A DNA stretch of 49,737 bases from the NCBI GenBank assembly GCA_903944085.1, contig CAJAQO010000118.1, forward strand, positions 1 to 49,737, written 5' to 3'. The notes under the pieces are model-generated. The model was not told the DNA's origin and did no database searches. It saw only the letters and a list, made by a program, of their open reading frames with translations. Origin of the DNA: an uncultured Verrucomicrobia subdivision 3 bacterium. GTDB lineage: Bacteria > Verrucomicrobiota > Verrucomicrobiia > Limisphaerales > UBA11358. Within the stretch, counting starts at the first letter, position 1. The number at the start of each line of letters is the position of its first letter. A program made the position numbers and the translations under genes. Shown here in pieces: positions 38,870 through 47,190 of this stretch.

Positions 38870-40269
38870 CGCTTCAATTTTTTGGCGGCCTGCACCGCCG
38901 CCTCGTAAATCTGTTTCACCGGCAGCTTGTTCTGCGCCGCCAGCTTTTTGGCCGCTTCAAATTCCGGCGCAGCCTGCACCACTTTACCACCAAGCTTCCC
39001 GATTTTCACGGTGACTTTTCCAAACGCCGTTTGAACCTCGGAGAATTCGCGCCGCAATTTGCGCCGTTCGGCAATGGTTTTCCGCACGCCAAACGCTGTC
39101 GTTTCGCGCAGCAGCAGTTCGCTGAACCGGTCTGCGGCCGGCTCGGCGCACAAAACGGTCAGCAGCACGCCCGGCCGGTTTTTCTTCATCTGAATCGGCG
39201 TGTGAAAAACGTCCAGCGCGCCGGCCGCCAGAGCGGTTTCGACAAATGCGCCGAGAATTTCGCCGGGGCAGTCGTCCAGATTGGTTTCGAGCACGGCGAC
39301 GCGGTCAGTCTCCCAATCCAAGTTGGTTGCTGGTGGCTGATTGAAAATTGCAGGTTGAACGGCAACATCAGTTTTGGACTTTGAACTCGGTGCTTTGGAT
39401 AGCGTGCCCAGCACGGCGCGCAGCACGTTCGGCCGCGTTTGATTTTCGCGGGTGCCAAGACCGAAACCAATTTTTTCCGCGACCAGATTTTCCATCGCGC
39501 CGAAACTTTCGACGAATTCCGCCAGCAGCGCCGCGCCAGTGGGCGTGACGAGTTCGTGCGGCTCCGCGCATTGGGAAACGGGAATTTTTTTGGCGCCAAG
39601 AATCGCCAGCGTGGCGGGCGCGGGCACGGGAAATTTTCCATGCGCGCAGTCAATCCAGCCAGTGCCTTCGATCACCGGCGCGGCGAACACGCGCGGCTTG
39701 CCGAGCAACTCCAGCGCGACCGCCGCGCCCACGATGTCCACGATGGAATCCACCGCGCCGACTTCGTGAAAATGGACTTCGTTCGCGGGCAGTCCGTGGA
39801 TTTTGCCCTCGGCCTCGGCGATGCGCGCGAACACGGCGATGGATTTTTGTTTCACCCATGCCGAGAGTTTGCTGCGAACAATGAGCTGTTTGATTTCCGA
39901 AAAATTCCGCTGCTCGTCGTGGTGATGCTCATGATGCAAGTGGTCGTGGCCATGTTCGTGATCGTGATGGTGTTCGTGACCGTGCGCGTGGCCGTGAAGC
40001 TGAATTCCGCACGCACTTTCATGCGCATGGTGCTCGTGCCCGTGATCGTGCGCATGGGCATGATCGTGGTCATGCGCGAGGTGGACATCAAACTTCACGC
40101 CGGCGATGGCGGATTTTTGCCCGCGTGAAATATGGAGGTGGTAGCCGTCGAGCTTGAGTTTTTTCAACTCGCGTTCGAGTTTGGCGGCGTCCACGCCGAG
40201 ATCCAGCAGCGCGGCGATGAACATGTCGCCCGCGATGCCGCTGAAAATGTCGAGATATAGAATTTTCAC
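38866..40269 (-). CDS. larC: LarC, nickel-insertion protein for nickel-pincer cofactor
   Basis: About 467 residues from the GTG at 40269, which gives the family N-terminus VKILYLDIFSGIAGDMFIAA. A GTG at 40335 (overlapping the larB stop) and an ATG at 40290 are alternatives. A His-rich segment around residues 75-125 (runs of HDH, HGHE, HHEHHHDE) can hold nickel. Then come VHFHEVGAVDSIVDIVGAA, PVIEGTG and the C-terminal half with VLETNLDDCPGE. LarC uses CTP and inserts Ni into the cofactor. Both halves are in one frame. A low-complexity 30-residue stretch (about 39310-39405) before VAVLETNLDD also looks like inserted repeat DNA. Confidence 0.9.
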   Translation of the reverse strand: MKILYLDIFSGIAGDMFIAALLDLGVDAAKLERELKKLKLDGYHLHISRGQKSAIAGVKFDVHLAHDHDHAHAHDHGHEHHAHESACGIQLHGHAHGHEHHHDHEHGHDHLHHEHHHDEQRNFSEIKQLIVRSKLSAWVKQKSIAVFARIAEAEGKIHGLPANEVHFHEVGAVDSIVDIVGAAVALELLGKPRVFAAPVIEGTGWIDCAHGKFPVPAPATLAILGAKKIPVSQCAEPHELVTPTGAALLAEFVESFGAMENLVAEKIGFGLGTRENQTRPNVLRAVLGTLSKAPSSKSKTDVAVQPAIFNQPPATNLDWETDRVAVLETNLDDCPGEILGAFVETALAAGALDVFHTPIQMKKNRPGVLLTVLCAEPAADRFSELLLRETTAFGVRKTIAERRKLRREFSEVQTAFGKVTVKIGKLGGKVVQAAPEFEAAKKLAAQNKLPVKQIYEAAVQAAKKLKR

Positions 40270-40331
40270 ACTATTAAATTTTTGGAACATTGAGCCGGAG
40301 CATCGGGCTGGTTGGGCGATGTTGGGTCGCT

Positions 40332-41087
40332 TCACGAGGCAACCAGGCTGTTAATCTGGCTGGCCGCGTAGCCCGCGCCAAAGCCGTTGTCAATGTTCAC
40401 CACGGTGACGCCGCTGGCGCAACTGTTCAACATGGCCAGCAGCGCGGCGATGCCGCCGAAGCTCGCGCCATAGCCGATGCTCGTCGGCACGGCGATGACC
40501 GGTTTGGAAACGAGGCCAGCGAGCACGCTCGGCAGCGCGCCTTCCATGCCGGCCACGGCCACGATGACATTGGCGCTTTGAATTTGTTCCATGCGCGCGA
40601 GCATCCGGTGCAGGCCAGCCACGCCGATGTCGTGAACGCGCTCGACCCGGTTGCCCATGATCTCGGCGGTGACGGCGGCTTCCTCGGCCACCGGCAAATC
40701 GCTGGTGCCGGCGCACACGACGGCGATGAAACCGGGGCGCCGGGGCAGCGGTTTTTTTTCGACGGTGAGGCAGCGGGCAACCGTGTGATGGACGGCCGAC
40801 TTGAATTTTTTCTTCAGCGCGCGAGCGTGTTCCAAGGTGACACGGGTGACAAGCACGTTCTGTTCGCGCTCCAAAAGCTTGGCCGCAATCTTGACGACTT
40901 GTTCCGGCGTCTTGCCGGCGCCGAAAATGACTTCGGGGAAATTTTTGCGCAGCGCGCGATGAGTGTCCACCTGCGCAAATCCGAGGTCGGCCACCGGCGC
41001 GGCTTGAAACGCCTGCAAGACCTTTTCGCGCGGGATTTCTCCGGCGCGAAACTGGTCCAAAAGGCGGGCGGCTTCGGCAGTTGTCAT
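40332..41087 (-). CDS. larB: LarB, NaAD carboxylase/hydrolase for nickel-pincer cofactor
   Basis: 251 residues from the ATG at 41087 (a GTG at 41105 would add six). The PurE-like C-terminal half is clear: [64 protein letters not shown] and [11 protein letters not shown]. LarB carboxylates nicotinic acid adenine dinucleotide, the first step of the cofactor. It is the first lar gene, starting 52 bp after the GH3 stop. The lactate racemase larA, the classic user of the cofactor, is not in the window. Confidence 0.93.
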   Translation of the reverse strand: MTTAEAARLLDQFRAGEIPREKVLQAFQAAPVADLGFAQVDTHRALRKNFPEVIFGAGKTPEQVVKIAAKLLEREQNVLVTRVTLEHARALKKKFKSAVHHTVARCLTVEKKPLPRRPGFIAVVCAGTSDLPVAEEAAVTAEIMGNRVERVHDIGVAGLHRMLARMEQIQSANVIVAVAGMEGALPSVLAGLVSKPVIAVPTSIGYGASFGGIAALLAMLNSCASGVTVVNIDNGFGAGYAASQINSLVAS

Positions 41088-41138
41088 GCTGTGACAATGC
41101 CTCACGAACCCCCGGCTGTCACGCGGGAAAACCGGGTT

Positions 41139-42875
41139 TTAATGCGGCCAGACGCGCGAGGATTTGCCGGTGAATTTGAAATCGCCAAACAAAACATCGG
41201 TCATCCCCTGCCCTTCCGTGCCGGGCAGCCAGGCGGCGACGAACGCATCGCTGTCGGTCAGCGCCGCGCCCAATTCCAGCGGCCGACCGGAAAACATTAC
41301 CGTGACGACCGGTGCGCCGCCGGCTTTCGCCTTCGCAACCAGGGACAAATCATCCGCCGATAAATTGAGTTGGCTGCGGTCACCTTTCATCTCGGCGTAA
41401 GGCGGTTCGCCCACGACGACGATAACGGCGTCGGCATTTTTCAAATCGCTGGCATCCGGCGAGAACGTGACTTTGGTTTCCGGCGCCACCGTCTGCCGGA
41501 TCGCCGCGAGCAGCGTGGTGCCACCGTGCGTCACGTTGCCGCGTCTTCCCTGCCAGTCAATCGTCCAACCGCCGCACTGCATTCCCAAATCGTCTGCGCC
41601 CGCGCCGGCCACGACGAGGTGCTTGATGTTTTTCGACAACGGCAAAACGTTCCGCTCATTTTTCAGCAGCACCAGCGATTCGCGCACACATTCGCGCGCG
41701 ACGGCGCGGTGGTCGGGCGAGCCGATCGCCGCGGTGAGCGCGGGATCAGTCGCGGTGCTTTCAAAAATTCCCAGTTGAATTTTAATCCGCAGAATCCGGC
41801 GCACGGCGTCGTCAATGCGCGCCTGCGGGACTTTGCCGTCAGCCACCAAGGATTTCAAATCGTTGATGAATTCGACATAGTTGTTGGATTTGTCCGGGCC
41901 GTTGGGAATCATGATCATGTCGAGACCGGCGTTGATGGACTGCTCGACATCGTGTTTGTAGTCCGGCGAAATCTGGTCAATCGCCGCCCAGTCGGAAACG
42001 AGAAAACCCTGGAAGCCGAGTTCGCCTTTCAACACATCGGTGAGCAGATATTTGTTGCCGTGCATTTTCACGCCATTCCAACTGCTATAGGAAACCATGA
42101 CGGAACCCACGCCGGCTTGGATCGCCGCGCGATAGGGCGGCAGATACAATTTCCGCAGCGTCGCCTCGTCGCATACCGTGTTGCCTTGGTCAATGCCGTT
42201 GGTAGTGCCGCCATCGCCGATGAAATGTTTCGCGCAGGCGAGCACCGAGGCTGGTTCGTCGGAAAGTTTCCGGCCCTGCAAACCGATAGTGGCCGCCGCG
42301 CCCAATTTGGTCACCAGCGCGGTTTGGTCGCTGAAGCCTTCGTAGGTGCGGCCCCAGCGGGCGTTCTGCGGAACGGTGACGCACGGCGCAAAGGCCCAGC
42401 GAATGCCGGTGCCGGCGACTTCCTCGGCGGTGACGCGTTCGGCCCGCTCGATCAACTTGGGATCATGCGTCGCGCCCAGGCCGATGTGGTGCGGAAAAAT
42501 GGTCGCGCCATCAATGTTATTGTGGCCATGCACCGCATCAATGCCGTAAAGCAGCGGAATCTTCAGCCGCGTTTGCAGCGCGTAGGTTTGAAAGCTGTTC
42601 ACGAATTTCAGCCAGTCCTGCGCGGTGTTGCCGGTGTCGGGATCAGAACTGCCGCCGCTTAAAACGGAGCCGAGAAAATATTTTTGGACGTCGGCTTTGT
42701 CTTTCAGCGCGGAGGAATCCACCTGCACCATCTGGCCGATTTTTTCATCCAGCGTCATCTGCGCGAGCAGCGCGTCAGCTTTCGGGTCTTGTTCGGAAAA
42801 CATCGGCGCGCCATGGCTCAAGGTGGAGGTCATGGCGATTGATATTCCGGTTGCGAGGAGCGTCAGTTTTTTCAT
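41139..42875 (-). CDS. Glycoside hydrolase family 3 beta-glucosidase, short C-terminus
   Basis: A 578-residue secreted enzyme with signal peptide MKKLTLLATGISIAMTSTLS. GH3 N-domain: MTLDEKIGQMVQVD, PLLYGIDAVHGHN, FAPCVTVPQNARWGRTYEGF, ACAKHFIGDGGT and the nucleophile Asp in FLVSDWAAID. C-domain: CVRESLVLLKNERNVLPLSK and AAWLPGTEGQG. It ends at FTGKSSRVWPH, where relatives of the ExoP type normally continue for about 30 residues to a PLFPYGYGL-like end, so the 3' end looks truncated or replaced. It acts on beta-1,4 or beta-1,3 glucosides in the periplasm. Confidence 0.88.
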   Translation of the reverse strand: MKKLTLLATGISIAMTSTLSHGAPMFSEQDPKADALLAQMTLDEKIGQMVQVDSSALKDKADVQKYFLGSVLSGGSSDPDTGNTAQDWLKFVNSFQTYALQTRLKIPLLYGIDAVHGHNNIDGATIFPHHIGLGATHDPKLIERAERVTAEEVAGTGIRWAFAPCVTVPQNARWGRTYEGFSDQTALVTKLGAAATIGLQGRKLSDEPASVLACAKHFIGDGGTTNGIDQGNTVCDEATLRKLYLPPYRAAIQAGVGSVMVSYSSWNGVKMHGNKYLLTDVLKGELGFQGFLVSDWAAIDQISPDYKHDVEQSINAGLDMIMIPNGPDKSNNYVEFINDLKSLVADGKVPQARIDDAVRRILRIKIQLGIFESTATDPALTAAIGSPDHRAVARECVRESLVLLKNERNVLPLSKNIKHLVVAGAGADDLGMQCGGWTIDWQGRRGNVTHGGTTLLAAIRQTVAPETKVTFSPDASDLKNADAVIVVVGEPPYAEMKGDRSQLNLSADDLSLVAKAKAGGAPVVTVMFSGRPLELGAALTDSDAFVAAWLPGTEGQGMTDVLFGDFKFTGKSSRVWPH

Positions 42876-43316
42876 TTGTTATTTTCTGTTTTTCAAAGCG
42901 GTTCCAGTGTTTTGTAAAAATTTCGGCCTGACGCATAAAAAGCCAGGTCGTTCGAGGCGAACCGTTGGTGTTGTGTTTGCTATCATCGCCGAACAGTTGG
43001 TCGCCGGAAATAAAAAAAAATGGCTCCCGCCGGTTTTTTTGCAGCCCGACAAACGCGGCCTTCAACTCGGCACGGTTTTTCAAGCGATACCATTCCATGC
43101 GGCCTTGGATGAGAAACGAATCCAGCACCGTGCGATCTTTGATCTCGTCGGCCACCATGTTCGGCTGGCAGTCAATGGCTGCGGGCAATAATGTCATAAA
43201 TCGTCCGGCCTGGCTTGTCCTTACTTTAAGGGACAATACGACCGACGACTTCCGCGCTATCTTAAGCATAATTGAACCCAATAATTAGCCGTCATGCAGC
43301 ACTGACACCTTTCATC
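42876..43316. other. Intergenic region upstream of GH3 and the lipoprotein gene
   Basis: 441 bp between divergent genes. A minus-strand frame (to 43281) and a plus-strand frame (42965-43288) exist, but neither resembles a known protein and the first runs into the GH3 gene out of frame. It contains a run of nine A at about 43010-43019 and an AT-richer segment near 43205-43290, the likely promoters. Confidence 0.5.
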
Positions 43317-43667
43317 ATGCCCAAATGCTTCGGCAGTCATAAAAGTTGGTTTGCGTGGCCCGCGGCGGTGAGCCTCGCGCTGTTAGCCGGTGTTCTGATG
43401 ACCATCGGTTGCGGTAAAAAGCCGGCGGCCGAGGCCGTGCCACCGACCGCGCCGGTGGCGGCAATCGCCGGTCAGCCAGACCCGGAGGCCGAGCTCAAGC
43501 AACTGACATTGGCCTTGCGCAAATACAGTTTTGAACACCGGCACGTGCCGGCATCGTTCAGCGAGTTGATCGCCGCCGGCAATCTGGCTGCCGTGCCGGC
43601 GGCCCCGGCGGGAAAAAAATTTGCGATTGAGCCGAAAGCGGTGCAGGTGATTTTGGTGAACCGATAG
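43317..43667 (+). CDS. Small lipoprotein, secretion-associated
   Basis: A 116-residue protein from the ATG at 43317. The signal [17 protein letters not shown] is a lipobox. After a Pro/Ala linker, [20 protein letters not shown] and [20 protein letters not shown] resemble the C-terminal part of type II secretion pseudopilins (the 'Y...PASL.eLv..gyl...P..P.GK' pattern), without the methylation helix. It precedes a prepilin-like gene by 5 bp. Confidence 0.7.
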   Translation: MPKCFGSHKSWFAWPAAVSLALLAGVLMTIGCGKKPAAEAVPPTAPVAAIAGQPDPEAELKQLTLALRKYSFEHRHVPASFSELIAAGNLAAVPAAPAGKKFAIEPKAVQVILVNR

Positions 43668-43672
43668 GCGCG

Positions 43673-44542
43673 ATGAATCCCCACCGGCAACCGCCAATTT
43701 CCCGCCGCGCGTTCACGCTGATTGAACTGCTGGTGGTCATTGCCATCATCGCCATCCTCGCGGCCATGCTGCTGCCGGCGCTGGCCAGCGCCAAGCAAAA
43801 GGCATTTCGAATCCAATGCACCTCGCAGATGAAACAGATCGGCCTGGGCTTCACGCTGTTCACCGGCGAACACGAGGACCGGTTCCCGCCGGCGGCGTAT
43901 TCCACCGGTGGCTATCAATATCAACTAACGTGGGATGACTATTTGAACCGTTACATCGGCGGCTCGGATTCGGATGCCGACCTGCTGCTCGGCGCTTCGA
44001 GCGCGGGCATTCCCGCCATTTTGAAATGTCCGGCGGACCGGATTGAAATCACGATTGCCTGGGCCGCGTTTGGCCAACGCCGGACTTATTCCATGAACGG
44101 CGATGACCAGATTGCCATCGGGGCCAATGGGAGCGTGGCCTTGCCGGCGAAACCGACTCACGGCTTGGGGGTGTATCTTTACAAAAGCGACGGGGCTTTG
44201 CCGCCGTGGGATCCGCCAGGTTACAAAAGCAGCCTTGTGGCTGATCCGGTGGGAACCATCCTGCTGGCGGAACAGCCGGAGGGCGGGAACATTGCCGGCA
44301 ATGATTATCCTTCGTTTTGCATGGGCCCGACCGGACCAGCCAATGCCGGCGACCAGACGCCTTACCAGATTGTGACCGGCGGTTCACAAACTTATGGCAA
44401 TTCCGCCTACGGCCTGCATAGCCACCGGTTTAACTATCTCTTTCACGACGGACATGTGGAAGCGCTCAAAATCGAGCAGACCATCGGCACCGGCACGCTC
44501 ACCGCGCCCAAAGGCATGTGGACGGTGGTGGCGGGAGATTGA
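43673..44542 (+). CDS. Prepilin-like protein (DUF1559/H-X9-DG type)
   Basis: A 289-residue protein with a type IV prepilin signal: [20 protein letters not shown] then [14 protein letters not shown]. The C-terminus has the H-X9-DG signature ([17 protein letters not shown]). Such proteins are abundant in Verrucomicrobiota and Planctomycetota; their role is unknown but likely type II secretion- or pilus-like surface assembly. It forms a pair with the upstream lipoprotein. Confidence 0.9.
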   Translation: MNPHRQPPISRRAFTLIELLVVIAIIAILAAMLLPALASAKQKAFRIQCTSQMKQIGLGFTLFTGEHEDRFPPAAYSTGGYQYQLTWDDYLNRYIGGSDSDADLLLGASSAGIPAILKCPADRIEITIAWAAFGQRRTYSMNGDDQIAIGANGSVALPAKPTHGLGVYLYKSDGALPPWDPPGYKSSLVADPVGTILLAEQPEGGNIAGNDYPSFCMGPTGPANAGDQTPYQIVTGGSQTYGNSAYGLHSHRFNYLFHDGHVEALKIEQTIGTGTLTAPKGMWTVVAGD

Positions 44543-44901
44543 GGCCCGGATATTTATGATCGCAGCTCGAATACGAACCAAGCAGCCAGCAGAGGCCAAA
44601 AAAACAAGTTTATCAAGCCGGGGTCTTGTGTCGTCAATTTTGATGACATGCGAAAAAAAGCGCGCCTGTTATATTGACCACACTGAAGCCCGATCCATTT
44701 TTCATGCAGCCGCAATTTGTTGCCCAGGCAATCGCATATAAAACATGTCAGCCGATGAATGATTTGAACGACTGATAAATCCCAACCCAGAGAATCCCGT
44801 CCCACGCAGCCCATGAAATAAAAACAAGCCTCCGCCGATGCAGACCGGATGGCTCAAGTCTCATTAACCAAGCAATACTCAACGTAACACCAACAACAAA
44901 A
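44543..44901. other. AT-richer intergenic region
   Basis: 359 bp, lower in GC than its neighbours. It probably holds the promoter and leader of the secreted protein at 44902. Minus-strand frames here give hydrophobic peptides (LIFIFVVGVTLSIAWLM; WPLLAAWFVFELRS) that could be remnants of a membrane protein gene, but there is no intact frame. Confidence 0.45.
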
Positions 44902-47007
44902 ATGAAAATCAACCAGTTAAAAAAATACGTCAGTCTGGGTGCCGCCGCCTTGGCGCTCGGCAGCGCGGGCACGGCATTCGCCCAAACGGCCGATCTGCCC
45001 ATTCAGACCTTTGATGCCGACGCTAATGGCACCGGCCATGAGTGGGGCAGCGGCACGCAGAGTTTTGATGCGAGCACCGGCAATGCCGCCGGCGCGCTCC
45101 TCGTCACCGTTGACTTCAGCAGTTCATCCGACACGCCTTGCACAACTTATATCTGTTACAAAGGCGGGAATCCCTGGTATACGCCAGCCACCATTCAGTT
45201 TTCCCAATACAAGGCCATTGAGTTCGACATCAAATGGGATAACACCTCGGATATCACCATTGATCAATTCAATAATCTTGGGACTTGGAACACGACCATG
45301 ACCAACCAGGCTGGGCAACCTATCATGCTGTCTTGGGCCGGTTCCGGTTATCTTGCCGGGAGCACTGGTGGACTGGATATTGACCTCTGCGGCGGACCGG
45401 GCGGCCAGATGTCACCGTTTATCATCAATACGAACATACCCGCCGCCGCCGCGAATGGCTGGGCGCATGTGGTGATTCCCATCAATGCGGCCACGGCTGG
45501 CATAGACGGCTGCAACGGGATTGTGTTTCATAAATGGATCAATCAGCAATGGGGAATCCAAAACGATGCTCAAGGCCGGTTCTGGATTGACAATGTCATC
45601 CTGCAGGGAACCGCTGGTCCGCCGCCGCCGCCCAAGCTTTCGCCGCTCGTCAAAGCTGCGCAAGGGCTGAATGTGTTTGCAAGCACCGCCGGACTCTATG
45701 ATCGTCAGTCTGCCGTGTTGCGCCAAAACTCCGGCTTGAGCTGGGTGGGCCAGGCCACGCCGGCGAATCCGGTCACTTATTCCTTCACCATCGCCGGCTA
45801 TCCCAGTTCCGTCAACTGCGAGGCTTGGATGTTTTTGGTTCCGAACCCGGCTTACCTGGATGGCGCGCCCGATTGGAATGAAACCAATTGCGCCATTGTC
45901 TATCTTCAGGGGAATTCCAAAAGTGCCACCGCGCACTTCCAATACAAGGTCAATGAAAACAGCCAGCAAGCGATGTATAGTGCCGGCAATGAGACCCGGA
46001 CGACGGCGACGACTACCAATAATTACTATTACTCCATGCCGCCGGGAAGCCTGCCGGGCGGACCGATCACAACGGTGCTCTCACCCGGAGTTTACAACAT
46101 TACCAATGAAAGCGGCAATCTGGCTTCCGTCACGAATAACGGGGTGCTCGGCACTTGGACCGTCAAGTTCACTTCCGACACCAACGCGACCCTGATCGCG
46201 CCGGATGGCAACAGCACCAACTTCATTGTTCCCGCCTACAATGTTGGACTTTTTGCCGAACAGACCAGCCCCGGATTTTACATCTATCTGGGTATGCAGG
46301 CCAACAATGCCGATGCGATCAACCAGGCAGTCGTCTATTCCAACTTTGCCGTTTCCAACACCGCCAGTCCATTCTATGAAGACTTCACGGCCGATTCTGT
46401 GCTGGACACCACCAATATCTGGAACACCGGGGCGGCAGCCGGTCCCATAGGTGTGTTGGTAGCTCCGGTTGGCTCGGCCTCGTGGGTGTCGTGGACGCTG
46501 CCCGATGCCGGCTTTAGTTTACAGGCCGCACCGACTTTGAATAATCCGCTCGGCTGGACCGTGCCGAGCACCGGCCCGATTCTCGGTCTGTCTGGCATCC
46601 GCTCACAACTTGTGGCGAGCAACGAAATCCCCGCCGGCAAGAGCGCGTTCTTCCAACTTATCAAACGTTCGTTCACTCAATTGCAGGTATTACTGCCGGG
46701 CGAGACCAACGCGCCCAACACACTCACGGGCAAAGTTGGCTCGCCGACGCCGATTAGCGCCGGCTCCGAAGTGGATGTGACGGTCAACGCCGTTGATAAG
46801 ACGTTTCATCTCGTCAGCAGCACGGATACGATCAGTCTGGCCACCACCGATACCGGTGCCGCAGTGCCGTCTCCCGCAGCCTTGGTCAATGGCACCGTGA
46901 CGATGCAATTGTATCTCAATGACACGGGAAGTTGGACGGTCACGGCCACGAACACGACCAGCACGAATATCCCGGCGGCCACCAGCTCGCCAATCACGGT
47001 TCAGTAA
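44902..47007 (+). CDS. Secreted carbohydrate-binding-type surface protein
   Basis: A 701-residue exported protein with signal YVSLGAAALALGSAGTAFAQ. Residues 30-250 are a beta-sandwich-like region (WGSGTQSFDASTGNAAGALL, AIEFDIKWDN, GRFWIDNVIL) like carbohydrate-binding modules placed before glycosidases. A Pro-rich hinge (GPPPPPKLSP) follows, then a second beta-rich half with Thr/Ser-rich sequence. No catalytic motif is recognised. Its position before an arabinofuranosidase-like gene suggests a polysaccharide-binding role. Confidence 0.65.
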   Translation: MKINQLKKYVSLGAAALALGSAGTAFAQTADLPIQTFDADANGTGHEWGSGTQSFDASTGNAAGALLVTVDFSSSSDTPCTTYICYKGGNPWYTPATIQFSQYKAIEFDIKWDNTSDITIDQFNNLGTWNTTMTNQAGQPIMLSWAGSGYLAGSTGGLDIDLCGGPGGQMSPFIINTNIPAAAANGWAHVVIPINAATAGIDGCNGIVFHKWINQQWGIQNDAQGRFWIDNVILQGTAGPPPPPKLSPLVKAAQGLNVFASTAGLYDRQSAVLRQNSGLSWVGQATPANPVTYSFTIAGYPSSVNCEAWMFLVPNPAYLDGAPDWNETNCAIVYLQGNSKSATAHFQYKVNENSQQAMYSAGNETRTTATTTNNYYYSMPPGSLPGGPITTVLSPGVYNITNESGNLASVTNNGVLGTWTVKFTSDTNATLIAPDGNSTNFIVPAYNVGLFAEQTSPGFYIYLGMQANNADAINQAVVYSNFAVSNTASPFYEDFTADSVLDTTNIWNTGAAAGPIGVLVAPVGSASWVSWTLPDAGFSLQAAPTLNNPLGWTVPSTGPILGLSGIRSQLVASNEIPAGKSAFFQLIKRSFTQLQVLLPGETNAPNTLTGKVGSPTPISAGSEVDVTVNAVDKTFHLVSSTDTISLATTDTGAAVPSPAALVNGTVTMQLYLNDTGSWTVTATNTTSTNIPAATSSPITVQ

Positions 47008-47036
47008 GCGCGGTGCTGATAAAAGCATAACCACAA

Positions 47037-47068
47037 CAGGCGCCAGCCAAAACTGGCGCCTGTTTTTT
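47037..47068 (+). terminator. Strong rho-independent terminator
   Basis: CAGGCGCCAG (47037-47046) pairs with CTGGCGCCTG (47053-47062) around a CCAAAA loop and is followed by six T. It ends the transcript of the gene stopping at 47007. Confidence 0.92.
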
Positions 47069-47190
47069 ACCGGACGGAACAGACTCTTGAGGTGTCAAAC
47101 CGATGAGCGCGCAATGAAGCCCCAAAGCAAATAAGACGACTTCGTCATTGAACTATTGATGGTGGCAAGCGAAAGTCCGCGTATAACTTT

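Noticed and set aside
39439-40128. 229-residue plus-strand ORF with many Met/Val repeats
   Set aside because: It is the reverse of the His-rich segment of LarC and has no independent support.
42775-43281. 168-residue minus-strand ORF upstream of the GH3 gene
   Set aside because: It overlaps the GH3 signal-peptide region out of frame and matches nothing I recognise; a run of nine A in it could also be a frameshift site. Left as unassigned intergenic DNA.
44554-45002. Minus-strand hydrophobic frames near the secreted protein start
   Set aside because: Fragments look membrane-like but are in different frames and overlap a well-supported signal peptide on the other strand; at most a decayed gene.
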